In this document: piece by piece, positions 35,631 to 47,802 of the stretch | Numbering within the stretch: position 1 is the first letter of the stretch | Layout of the letters: every line of letters begins with the position of its first letter | From: Liquidambar formosana | Taxonomy: Eukaryota > Streptophyta > Magnoliopsida > Saxifragales > Altingiaceae | Length of the DNA: 64,000 nt | Direction: 5' to 3' | NCBI GenBank assembly: GCA_039720395.1 | Contig: CM077826.1 | Location: 20,647,053-20,711,052 of the forward strand | Position numbers and translations under genes: made by a program | Notes under the pieces: model-generated | Databases searched by the model: none | The model's input: the letters and a program-made list of their open reading frames with translations, nothing else | What the model was told of the DNA's origin: nothing

Positions 35631-37110
35631 ATGGATTAAAATTTTTCATAAATTTTGACCGACCTATGTAATCAAATTGCTAGTCATTTTCTGATAAATT
35701 TTTATATGTGAGACCTTCGAAGAGTACTCTATCAAATGGAATAGACCTTATCTTAAAAATTTTATATTAATTCTTGAATTAAAGAACTTCTCATCAATTC
35801 ACTAATTAGGAGGCCCTCATGGCAACCTTACCCATTTTAATTTAAACTGTAGGCCACCTTTCTTTCTTTTCTTTTTTTGCTTGATGCTCTACATTATAAG
35901 CCATAGTTTGTTTCATATTTATTATCGATCTTCAGCATATTTTTGTTCAAGTGTCTAGTATATGTGTGAACTGAAGTGAAAAATCCTGGTCCAGGATACT
36001 TTGCCAAAGGATTTCCATTATACGAATGTGAAGAGATTGCACGAGCTCACTCACGCAGAAGCTAAAAACCATATGAGGCCCCTAAATTAGGACTGTAACT
36101 GAATCAAACTACATGGGCATGGCTTGAGATCGGCTTAATAAAAGGCTCGTTCAAGTTCAATTGTAAGATAAATGAGTCAAGCTAAAACCTTATTTTTAAG
36201 CTCATTAATGTATCTGGCCAATCACAAATAGAGTAGTACTCAGTTCAATAAACTCATATGAACTCATTCCCAAGATAATCAAGCCAATCACAAACTTTAT
36301 TTTTGAGCTCGTTAATTTATCGAGCCAAACTCGGCAACCTACTACATAGTTCAGCCCAAGTTGTTTACAGCCCTACCCCTAATTATGCTTCTGTTTATTA
36401 CTTGTGTTGTCATCTGCCAAATCCACTTTCTTGCAGTGATCTTTGGCAGGCATCCAAGTTTCAATTGAAAGCAAATGCCTTTTATCAATGCAAACACAAT
36501 GGAATGGGGTAACCCTTATAACCCAAGAACTATAGATTAAAAAAAAAAGAAAAAGAAGTGCTGGAAATTTTGTGAAAAGTTTAAATACTCGTATTAGCAT
36601 ATTTTGTGATATATGCCAGCGAAGATAAATCATGCTTCACAACCATAGAAGATATTACTCAGGGCTGGCGAAAGGAATGGGATACCTTTACCATGCTTAT
36701 AATAGAAAGAATATAATGATTTCATGCATTTTTACAAAATCCTTTTAACTGAGACCACTCTGTTGTCAAATAAATAACAAGTATTGAAATTGTCGAATAA
36801 ATAAAGAGTATTGAAATTAAGAAATCATATTAAAATTTATCATTATATGAAAAGAACCCAAATACATTCAAAACATTAAAAAAAAAAAAAAATAAAATAA
36901 AAAATCAATTGGAGCATAACAGCAGGGATGGTGGATACAGCATAAATCAAGAAAAAAAATGGACTTAGGATAGGATTAAAATGACCCAACGACACCAAAC
37001 AACAAACTTTTTCTGTCCTCGGACAGACAACTCATCAAGACTATCAAAGGAAGAGGATGCAACCCAAACCAAAGAATGAAAATTGGGCAATAACGAATTT
37101 GAAAACCGAC
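35631..37110. other. Intergenic region with one hAT-like MITE
   Basis: No gene was found. A MITE lies at about 36088-36374. Its left end AGGACTGTAACTGAATC and right end TTGTTTACAGCCCTA are imperfect inverted repeats, and the interior repeats AAGCTCATTAAT/GAGCTCGTTAAT. The TAGGGYTGTAAAC terminus is common in plant hAT MITEs. 37000-37110 is the 3' flank of profilin. Confidence 0.55.
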
Positions 37111-40100
37111 TTACAGGTCCTGTTCAACAAGGTAATCACCCAACCTCTCAACGATAATATTACACTGTCCTGGAGTCAAAGGTTCTTCATAGGTACCAAA
37201 GATCAGAGCTTGATTGGTTTTCTTGACAGTGATGCCACCAGAGCCCTGTAAATAGATAACCAAACAATAGCAAAACTGCAGGTATAAAGACTTGCTTATT
37301 GATTTAAAATCAGCATCTTTAACTGTAACTTAAAAATTCTATTCTGTTAGAGAGGAAACCTGAGACATTGGTCACCACTATATGGACAAATTAAATGGGA
37401 TTGCAGCAACGACCATTCCTTCTAAAATTTAGCAGGCAATTATCTGCTAATAAAATACCACCTCCTAATGATCAAAATTTATTGAAAGATCTACGGAGCG
37501 CAAATATATCCCTTCTCAACAAGTATGCAGCTTTTTTTTTAATTTTTTTATTTTAATTAAATAAAAAATTTCTGCGAGAATAAATAACGCAACTTTCTAA
37601 AATATCTTTTAAAGGATCATTTAGATAGCCCATCTGACCACCATTAAACTGGATGAGGAATTTAAATTGTGCACAACTTATGTTATGGTTTGGTTCTCAA
37701 TACTAAGCTACCGGTCCTGCCACTTTGAATGGATCATGGTTCTAAACTAATCATTAAAGGGCAAATGAAAAAGCAGTCAGCACATGTGAATGTGTTTGTA
37801 TTTGTACCAAATTATGATGATCTCAAAAGACATCAAAGAAACCTAATGGGTGGGGAGTGGGGACACTTTGATAATAAAATTTTTTAAAAAGTAAAGCAAA
37901 AGTAATCAGGACTCCATGTGTCTGTGTTCTGTTATAGATGGGGTCTAACAAATAGCAAGCAAAAGTAATAGAGGCCAGTTAGAGGTGGGTCCTTCGTGTG
38001 AGACTCAAACAGATCAATAATTATTCACCCTGTGGACATATGAGAGGTTACGGCACAAGATCTGTGCTGAATGAAAGGACGGATCACAACTGGACAATGA
38101 GGAGATTTCTGAGAGTCAAAAGGTGAAGCAACTATGAGGCCCAGTGACTATAGAGGGTCTGTATCTGAAAATTGGCCTTTATCCCACATCTAGTAGAAGG
38201 GCATTGCACGAAAGAAGGAGATTTGGATGGGAACTTTCAATTTTAATATTTCACATATGTTTAAAAATGCATCAAACTGGAAAAAAAAAAAAAAAAAAAA
38301 TCTGCGATAGTAGTAGTGGTGGGGAACATTAGGATGCACAAAGAAACCTAAATAAAAGTTTTAATACCAAACATAAAAGGAATTGGGTCAATTGAAAAAA
38401 AAAAAAAAGGAATGTATTTAAATAGTGACATCTAAACTAAACTAGAGAAGATATGAAGCAGCATCTCAGCAAATAAAAATTGAAAGACTGCAAATATAAC
38501 CCCTTTTTTTTGTTTTTTATTTTATTTTATAAATAATGAATTTATTAAAAAGCGAAGTAAGGGCCTTAGGCTAATATACATCGTGTAAAAAAAAAAAAAA
38601 AACAAAAAGCAAAAAACAAACGGAAAAAGGAAAGAGACATCCTTTTTTGGTGTATGATCCAGGAAATAGCAGGTCATCTCAAGGAGATAACTCTATGCAT
38701 TGAGCACATACTTGGCATAGAATGAGTTAAAATGCTTACAGAAAGAATGTGGAACCATACTAAAGATTATTGTGGAGTAAATTAATTCAGATGCCTCTAA
38801 AGTAATTACATTGTGGAATTAGATAGGTAATTCTTAAGGACATGAATGCATAATACATATACCTCTAGATTAGTCGAAAGAATCTAAAAGAAAAGAATAA
38901 CTTGAGATCCATCAATCATCAAATACCAAACAATGTAAGAGAATCATGGCAAGCAGGGATAAGAAAGAGATGAAAACCTTCTTTCCCCGAATCACAGCTC
39001 CAGCTTCTCCTTGGATTACCATGTACTTTGTGCCACCAAGGTGTAACCCAGTAGGAGCAAGAGAGCCAGGTTCATTAAAGTCATTCATGATAGCAGTGAT
39101 CTCTTGGGGCTTGAACTGCAAATAGAAGGGGAAAAGCACCCCATGTTTAATATTTGCTACATATAGAATTAACATAGAGGAAGAAAAATAAGATATTGGA
39201 ACTAAAAGGCACATGAAAACAGAGGGCTTAATTACACAAGGCTTATTGTTGAAGCCCTATCAGGCACAAAAGGTCATTAAAAACACAAGTGCAGTTGTAT
39301 AAACTTAAAAGCGTAAATGACAACTCAATGTTATAATTTTAAAAACAAAATGACCACAAATAAAAAACAATGATTTAAGAAAGAACACATTGTTCTATGA
39401 ATCATTACAAAATGATGGCCTTTCCCCTTTCATTTTAAAGCAAAGTGACAACCATGATCCCAAAAACTTTGAAAGTGCTGTTGCCACACTAGTTTGCTTA
39501 AGAAATTTTCGTACATGACGTTTTATAATTTAATATGAGCTTCACTTACGTTAATCCATATAGGCATTTCTTTACAAACCAATCCAATGGAATTAGGAAT
39601 TTTTTTCCTACTACAAAAATATTTTAAAAATATCTGAAAGATAATCATTAGAATGAACACTTTGCGACATGTATTATTGGAAAATCTCACATTCCACATC
39701 GATTAAATAAAGAATTTGACATAGCTTCCACTTAATAGCTTAGGCTATTAAGTTTCCACTTAACATGCATTATAATATTTTCTATTTTTTAAAAAGAAAA
39801 AAGAAAATCAATTAACAACACAAATAGTCCCAAGATCAATCTAACAAGTTGAATTGCAGAACCTAAGGGCCTGTTCGGGCATGTTCTCTCAAGTAGTTTT
39901 CTGTTCTGAGAGTCATAGAAAACAAAAAACAGTTTTCTGTTTTCAGTTCAAGAGGAACGAAACCATCACAAACAACATGTTCTCAAAATTACTCGCCGTT
40001 TATTGAAAACGTGTTTCTAAAAACATTGCGAAACAGGCCCCAAAAATCCCTTACACTATCACCCATATCTTGAGAAGAATCAAGGACCAGTAAATCAAAG

Positions 40101-40471
40101 AGGAATACACGAAAATGAATTCATTTCAAGATTTGGAATTGCACTAATATGATATATGATAAGTGCATTGATCAGAGGTGAATCAGCGGCCTATGATTCA
40201 ATTTTCAAGAGAACGACTAGGAAAATGGCAATAATCATATCATATCACTATCATTAATGAATCCCCAAACAAGCCTTAAAACATGGTCATATCAACAAAC
40301 CAAACGTCTATATGTGAAAAAACAGATCCAAGTCAAGAGAGAGAGGACCTGAGGAAAGGAAGAGCTCTGGGCCCAGACGCTGCCGTCGTGACCGATGATG
40401 GCAGCGGCGGCGAGGTGGTGACCGTCGATGTCGCACATCAGGTGGTCGTCTACGTAGCTTTGCCACGACAT
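37111..40471 (-). CDS. PRF: Profilin
   Basis: Three exons (40349-40471, 38978-39115, 37111-37245) with GT-AG introns give exactly 131 aa, the usual plant profilin length. Exon 1 starts [17 protein letters not shown] and has SVWAQSS. Exon 2 has [17 protein letters not shown] and [17 protein letters not shown]. Exon 3 has [21 protein letters not shown] and ends in [10 protein letters not shown], so the poly-proline and actin-binding surfaces are complete. Profilin binds G-actin, poly-proline and phosphoinositides in the cytosol and controls actin assembly; plant profilins are pan-allergens. The exon positions match the conserved three-exon plant gene. TATATAA lies only about 41 bp upstream of the ATG (40512-40518), close for a TATA box. 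Intron 1 holds a small MITE. The gene looks functional. Confidence 0.97.
39867..40040. mobile_element. Small hAT-like MITE in profilin intron 1
   Basis: About 174 bp with ends GGGCCTGTTCGG (left) and, as complement of the right end, GGGGCCTGTTTCG. The interior has inverted stretches of the GTTTTCTGTTTTC / GAAAACGTGTTTC kind. Target duplication not clear. Confidence 0.6.
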
Positions 40472-40768
40472 TTTCTTCTTCTTCTTCTCGACTTTGTGTC
40501 TCTAAGGTGGGTTATATAGTAGTAGTAGGCACTGCAGAGAGACTTGGCCAAAAAAAAAAAAAAAAACAAGGCACTGCAGAGAGGGAGTTGTGTGTCTCTA
40601 TTTTTGTAGTACCCCTGATAATAATAGAAGAAGGCTATTTTTTGTGGGGATATCCGAACTATCTCACATAATCATGGCCACACATGCGAGCATATGTCAC
40701 TTATGGACAATCATGATCGTTTAGGATATCTTCATATCCTATTCATGATCAAAGCATAATATATATAT

Positions 40769-41119
40769 GGGTAAATTGCAGAAAACTACTCCCAAGTTTG
40801 GGGTAAGTTTTACTTTGATACCCCTAACTTTAAAAGAGGTTAATTAAGTACCTAGACTCTCAAATATATTTAATTTGAGGCCTACTGTTTGGTCAACTAA
40901 CCATGATTAAACCATTTGACCAATAATTTTTAAAATATGCTAACTTTGCCTTTATTTTGTATATAAATAAAGGTCCTCATAAGCAAGCAAGATCATTTTT
41001 TTTTCTTCAAGGTAATGTTTTCATCCTCGTCTCTCTCTTTCTCACTCTCTCTCGTTTTAGTTCCTCATAATTTTTTTTTTCTTTTGATGAAACACACTTT
41101 TTATATAGAATACACGAAA

Positions 41120-41171
<52 letters not shown>

Positions 41172-41475
41172 GTTCATATTTTTTTTCCTTAATGTATAGC
41201 ATCATGGCATCAAGCTCATCACAGTCAAACTGAACCTCGCGTCATCGAAGAACAATTGTGACTCGTAAATTTGGAATTGCTGAAGAAATTGTTTATCCAA
41301 ATTGTTATTGATAGAACGACGTGATTTAAGTGAAAGATAGTAACGTTGATTAGATGCCAACCGTTAACGGTGTTAGTCAATAAACTGATTGGATACCTGA
41401 TTGACCCCTTTTAAACTTGAGGGTACCAAACTGAAATTTATCCCAAACTTGGAGGTAGTTTTCTGTATTTTACCC
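40769..41475. mobile_element. Non-autonomous Mutator-like element (707 bp)
   Basis: Inverted ends of about 90 bp start GGGTAAATTGCAGAAAACTA at the left; the right end carries the diverged complement AGTTTTCTGTATTTTACCC. The flanks TATATATAT (40760-40768) and TATATCTAT (41476-41484) form a 9 bp duplication with one mismatch. The interior has a (TA)n tract at about 41125-41167 and no transposase. A Helitron begins one base after the right duplication. Confidence 0.8.
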
Positions 41476-41485
41476 TATATCTATA

Positions 41486-43549
41486 TCTATACTACCTATA
41501 AAAAGATGAATGTGAGAAAAACTTTTGATTGACTAATATATTCTTATTTTAATTTTTAAATACACGACTACCTTTCTGCATATATAGGAAATATAGCAAT
41601 ATAAAACACATACTTCAATAAGAATTCTAAGGAAACTATACAACTGCCCTTCTGCATATATAGGAAATATAGTAATATAAAACATATACCTTAATAATAA
41701 TTCTAAGGAAACTATAACTCGTATGATAATTAAATAAAACCAAACCCCCTTCAAGGCTTCAATTAAAGTAACTAAAGTAAAGATGATTAGAATCCTAAAA
41801 CCCTAAAACGTTGCCCTCATCCATCTCCATCCATCTCCCTCCTCTTCTTCTTTTCTTAAGTTGCTTTCTCTGCCCAAGGATTTGCACACTCAACTTCTGT
41901 TTTATTCATCATCATCTTCAATATTTAAAGTCTCATCATAAAAGGTGCTCTTTCAATTTGCTTTACTTTGTGTTTTCTACATTTTTATATGCTCAATCTC
42001 TATCAAATTATTTTAATTGGTTGTATTTTATTTTTCTACCTTTTTATGGTCTGTTGTGGTCATCCTGCGCTATTTGATTATAACTAGGCCAAATTGTTGT
42101 AGTAGGCTCAACGGAGTGAAGTTTTCTGTGTCATGGTTTCCAAAATGATGAAACCAAACAGAATTTTAATTTTTTTTTGGTTTTGTTTCACTACTTTTTC
42201 TCAGAAACCAAATGGAATTTTAGGCTTCTATTTCAACACTTCGAAAAGACTTCAATCCTTCAAAACATGAATCAGTTTGTTATTACTGCTTTAGTTCTCA
42301 TTATTTGGCAAAGAAGAAGAATATGTTGAGAAGTGTTGCTGGTTGTTTTAATGTTTGAAATATATATATAAAAAAAAAAAAATTCACCGGAGTTACGACT
42401 ACTATGTATATTAATGAGAACTTGCTTCTCATATCTTGCCATTTTGTACTCAGGTTCCAATGATCTTTCATTTTTTTCCTCAAAATTCATATTTCTACTT
42501 ATATAAAATTATTTAAATTATTATCTCTCAAGGATGAAATTAGAACAAAAGAAGAAAAAGAAAAGGGAAAAGGGAAAAGGTCTTCTATATTGATGGCACT
42601 TTTAGAATACGATATACCACAACATAATGTTCTTTAAAGTTGAGAAATCTTTACTTGTCACCTCAAATTCTATTTCGCTTTTGTTTCTTTTGTTTTCCTT
42701 TACATCATGTTTAATTACCAAGAACACAGAGAAATAGAAAATATTTCTATATGTGGATGCTCTTTAATATATATAAGAAAAAAATTATAATTTTCCGTTA
42801 ACTATCAAATTAGGATCATCTAACCTATGTTTATAAATGAAATTGAAATTTTATCGCACAATATTGTGTCAACTAATGATATAAGATTCATTTTGTCCTA
42901 CAACTGAGTTTCCAATATTATTATTTATTAGTAATGATACGTGCATCGCATTAAATCAATAATTCTGTTTCAATGGGTTTTTTTTATTAAAATGTTTTGC
43001 TCTTATATTGTATTGTTGTAGATTTTGATTGTTGATTAAATTTATTTGATTACAGTATTAATGATTATAAGAAAAATTTATGTGTATACATATAAAAAAA
43101 ACTCCAAAGGGTCCACATGTGTACCAATTAGAAATTTCTTAAGTTAGGTTTTGGTTTGAATGCTAATAATCACATTAGGTTTTATTTAATTTTGTTCCTC
43201 TGAGAAATTAATTTTATACAATCATATTTCATTTAAATTCTATATATCTTTCCTAGAGGTTTTTTTATTCAAGTTTTTGGTTTTGTATATTTTATTTTTG
43301 CTGTGAATATTTTCACTTACTTTTGATTTGATTGGTAGAATTTCATAAGCAATTTGCTAAAATGCTTTTGTGTTTGAATGCTAAACCCTTTATTTTACGT
43401 GGTAAATCATCTAATTATATTGTTTATTCTTTTATATAAATATATTGTTTATTCTTTTATATGTTTATTTAGGAAAAATAATTGATGATCTTTAAATCAT
43501 TTTATTGTTGATAAAAAATTCACGTGCAATGCACGTGTGCAATAACTAG
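41486..43549 (+). mobile_element. Helitron-like non-autonomous element (2.06 kb)
   Basis: Starts TCTATACTACC after an A and ends CTAG before a T. Eight bases before the CTAG is a hairpin CACGTGCAATGCACGTG. A TC start, a 3' hairpin, a CTRR end and A/T insertion are the Helitron hallmarks. A 76 bp direct duplication (41566-41718) lies near the 5' end. No Rep/helicase coding sequence is present. Similar ends occur at 47690-49153. Confidence 0.8.
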
Positions 43550-44936
43550 TGTGTGTGTGTGCGTGTCTATATATATATATATATATATATCGTCCTGGAC
43601 GGGATCACACGGCCAAGAGTCGTGCATCACAAACACGCGTGTGAACGAAGTAGAAAATGCCTTGGAAAGATATTTTCAAACTATTTCGCTCATTCTTTAA
43701 GAAATTTCTTCAAAAAGGATATTTTTGGTATCAGCAATTGTTTTTCATTTATTAAAAAAAAAAAAAAGAAAAAGAAAAAGAAAAGACTGGCCTCCTTTAA
43801 AAACAGGAAATGAACTGAAAATGACTCGATATTAACAAGATTTTTATAGCGTTCATTTCCAAAAATACAAATGATTTTCAAAAAATTTATTTATCATCGT
43901 AATTCATGAAGCACCCAGTTATTGAGAAAATTCAACCTTTTGTTTTGTTTGTTAGTTTTGGGGGTTGGGGTTGTAACATTAACTATATTGAAATGAATCT
44001 TTTCTTTTGGCAAGATATTCTTATTTTGCAAGAAGTTTCAATACCATACATATTTTCACTTTTTCCATGTTGGTAAAGTTCCTCTGGTTTCGTGCCACAG
44101 TAGAACTGCTTTTTCATTATTCGAGAAGATCCAAAGGTCAGTCTTGAAGGACCACTAACGTATAGGAGCTTAAATGTTGAGTGTGGATTAATTTTATGGA
44201 TTTTGGGAATCTTTTTTTGGGCTATTTGGTCTATAAGAACTTCCTTATTTATGTGTACCTTAAATGTGTACGGCAACAGAAGAAGAAGAGTTTCAGCTAT
44301 ATATCAATGCTTCAAATATTTTCATAGGAGTAGGATGATTTTGGTCGGGCATGGCCACTATACATCTAACACGAGTTTCAGCTGCCACTTTAGCTTAGAA
44401 TGCAGTCAGTAAATGCCACAAGATAAAAAGGGTAAACCAGGGAAGGCGGGTGTTGGTCATTACTCATTAGGGATGAGATGGGGGCGTTGGTTCAAAGGAT
44501 TCGCTATTGGGCTAGGGAGCACCACTAGTGTCAGTGCTGAAATCTGGGCATTGCGTACTGGGCTGAAAGAATCATTGCTGGCCAAGGAATCGCAGGCCAA
44601 GGGATGAATCATGTGCGTTTTTCATCGCAGACGACCCTGGATTGATAGTACCTCTGGATGCATACTTTCTTATAGTAGAACCTAGCATTGATAGCATCTC
44701 TGGATGATCTTAGCAATCCACCAATTTGTACAAAGTAACAAAAACTCTTGGATGAACTCATTGAACTCCATTCTAAGTTACAGATTCTGGGGAAAAAAAG
44801 AAGAGGGGGAGAGAGGGGGGGGGGGGGAGTTCCAGATTGGTCCAGCTATGGGCAAATAATTACAATTCAATACAAATGACTCCTAACATCATAGTAAATG
44901 ACTACTAACTGTAATTATTTGCCTGTTAGCAACGCC

Positions 44937-44967
<31 letters not shown>

Positions 44968-45254
44968 AAAAACAAAAACAAAAAAATCCAATTAGCCTAA
45001 CTATTAACTTTGCCAACTTTCTGGTGTGTATATATATATATAATAGCTTTAAGATCCCTGTGGTCAAAACAAGGAGGAGGAAACCATCAACAGATGAGCC
45101 CTCTTATCTTCACTAAAGCTCACCCAATGCCAAGGGAAACGTTGTAAACCCAATTGGATCAAATCAAGAGAAACGAATGCTTTGAATTCTGCAAAACTCA
45201 CCCCAAGCTGTCAGGGGAAAACCAGAAAAGCATTCCTCTTCAGTCTTCAGAGAA
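43550..45254. other. Intergenic region with RNase H-like fragment and homopolymers
   Basis: A compound (GT)n(TA)n tract lies at 43549-43590. At 44413-44607 a plus-strand frame encodes GRWFKGFAIGLGSTTSVSAE followed by IWALRTGLK. This resembles the RNase H-like domain (RVT_3 type) found in plant non-LTR retroelements and in stand-alone domesticated copies, and it is clearly partial. A G run (44814-44828) and a C23-A15 run (44935-44972) follow. 45100-45254 is the 3' flank of RPC31. Confidence 0.5.
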
Positions 45255-47760
45255 TTAATATATAGGTTCATCTGCAATTTTCCAAAACTCTTAGCGTCTA
45301 CTAGTGAAAAGGTTGATAGTTTATTCATTATTGAACAAAATATAAACAACAGAAAGCAGCGATTCTTTAGACAAATGCAAGAGAAATCCCAAATGAAAAG
45401 GAAGAGAAAAACGCATACCATCATTGTCATCTTCCATGTTAAAGTCATCCTCATCGTCATCAAAATCAATGTTCTGCAAGATTGTTCAAAGTATCAAATA
45501 CAATTATTTTCCAGAGATAGACCATGCTTTTTTCTTTCGTAATGAAACTTACACAAAAATATATGCAGCAAAACGAAAACATGAAATGTTGCACACACAA
45601 TATATTCCTCCAATGAACGAATAGAAGCTTTCTAATACAAAAAGCTGATTACTACTACATCAAGGGGTTTTCATATTACAAAAAATGAATTGAAAGAAAG
45701 CACCACCATGCGCGGGATCAAAGTAAGCATCCATGCTTATTGTCTTAAAATATCGTAGCTTGAAAAAGGTTTCTCTGCGGGTGGGTGTTTGGCTGGGGAA
45801 TATATTACAAACAGAAAATCACAAAATCCAAGAGTCTAACAAAATTTGTTATAACACTGTTTATCTTTCAAAGGAGGTTGCTTATGCAGAAAGCATTTCA
45901 GACTAAAATACGGCGAGTAATATTGAGTATCACAAATACAGTTTTGAAGTGCCTGAGTAACAGTGACCTCTATTTCTAGTAGGAAAATGAATCAACAATT
46001 TCTCAACACTGCTCAGGCAGCAAGCTTAACTACTGGGGCATCTGGAGCATGATTTCTGACAATTGGCATCTTACTAAGTATAGAATCATTCAACATAGGC
46101 AGAGGATACCCATTGTGAAGCAAATAAGATAACGTTGGGTTGTTCCGATTGGCATGGAATGATTATCATTATTGCAATGTCCACAAATCAAGCAAATTTT
46201 AGAATTTCTTACAATTAAGACATCAATGAAAAGGAACTTAAAACAACTTCTAAAATCAGAGATACAAGTTGTTTTCAAAGGTAATATTATAAAGTGACTA
46301 GAGAATTAGAGAGATAACAATATGAAACATTTAAAACCAACTAAGACAGGGTTTCTTATGTTACTTAAAAATTTTAATAATGTAAATCATCTCACAATTT
46401 TAATGTAATTATATTATATGTAATATAATCATATAATACTCTAAACATAAGATTAGGTTCAGGTTGGGTAGGGTTGTCCAAGGTCTTACCCCAAGCCCAA
46501 CCTCATGTCTAAAGATTTCAACCCAAGGCTATTTATTGTTTGGTTTAGTCAGATCTCCCACCCATGTTGCAGCCCAATAGAGCATAAAAAACTTCCCTCT
46601 CATATGCCCGAGTGAGTAAGAATCATGAATTGGAAGAAATACAGAGTCAGGCACTGGAAAAAGACACGAGCTTGATCATGCATTTGGGATCTATTTATAA
46701 ATCCATGAACAACATTATTTATATTCTTTCAAATCCAAGTATAAATTTCCCAATATTCTAGCATAAAAAAGATGCACATTACATCAGGATTACAACCAAT
46801 GCATGTATCAACATGCAACAAAATTGACTAATAATCCAAGTATGAACAAATCAGTATCAGTTTCTGTGATAACCTGATTATAATCACCGTCATCACTGAA
46901 TTCTTCATCTTCCTCTTCCATTACTTCTGCATCATCTTCCTCCTCATTTTCACCTTCTTTCTTTTCCTTCCCACGGTTCTCATCTTGGCCCTGGACATTT
47001 GAAAGAATAACCAACACATCAATCTATTGGAATGAGGAAACCCATAACAAGGATATACTGACTAAGTACAAACGATGATAAAGATAATAAAAATATTTAA
47101 TAAATATTATACCTATTATTCTCATTATTATCATTATTAAAAAAATTCCCCTCTAAGTTTATAGAGTCTATAGCCAAGAAGAAAAAAAACCTAAATAAAC
47201 TTAATTCATTAGGGCTGTTCTCAAGAGTGCTTCTATAGTAACTTTTTACCAGCTATCATAAGCAGGACAGTTATAAATGCTAAAAATCATTTACCTGATC
47301 CTTCTGTTCAAGCTTCTCAAAGAAATCCAACTTCTGCATGTCTGTCAAAAAAACATTTTAATCAGTAAGATTTAATACCCGGTGGGCAGTGGCATAATGG
47401 TGTAAGATACAATTACCCACAAAAAAGAACAAAATGATTTCAGCAGAAGCATAGCTGTTAAACAAAACGGAAAGAAAAAGAATCAACATTATGGTGACGA
47501 AAGTATCCAAATCATAAATTGTTGTGAGAGACTCAATGTTACCTGAAGCATGTTTCGCTATGGTGCGTAGTAGTGTAGTATAGGTATGGTTTGCAACGTG
47601 AGTAGCTAAGTATGCCTATTTGGTTTACTAACCGGACTCGGGGGTCACTTTGAAACTCTTCTTCAGGTCACTTTGGTTGTATATATATACTAGCCAAAGC
47701 ACACGTGCGTTGCACGTGAATAATATTTAAATAATAAAAGATATATGAAAATTCATGAAT

Positions 47761-47802
<42 letters not shown>

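Noticed and set aside
41811..42077. Secreted small protein (hydrophobic 88-codon frame)
   Set aside because: It lies inside the Helitron and is rich in Leu/Phe/Ser from pyrimidine-rich DNA. There is no supporting exon structure or conserved motif.
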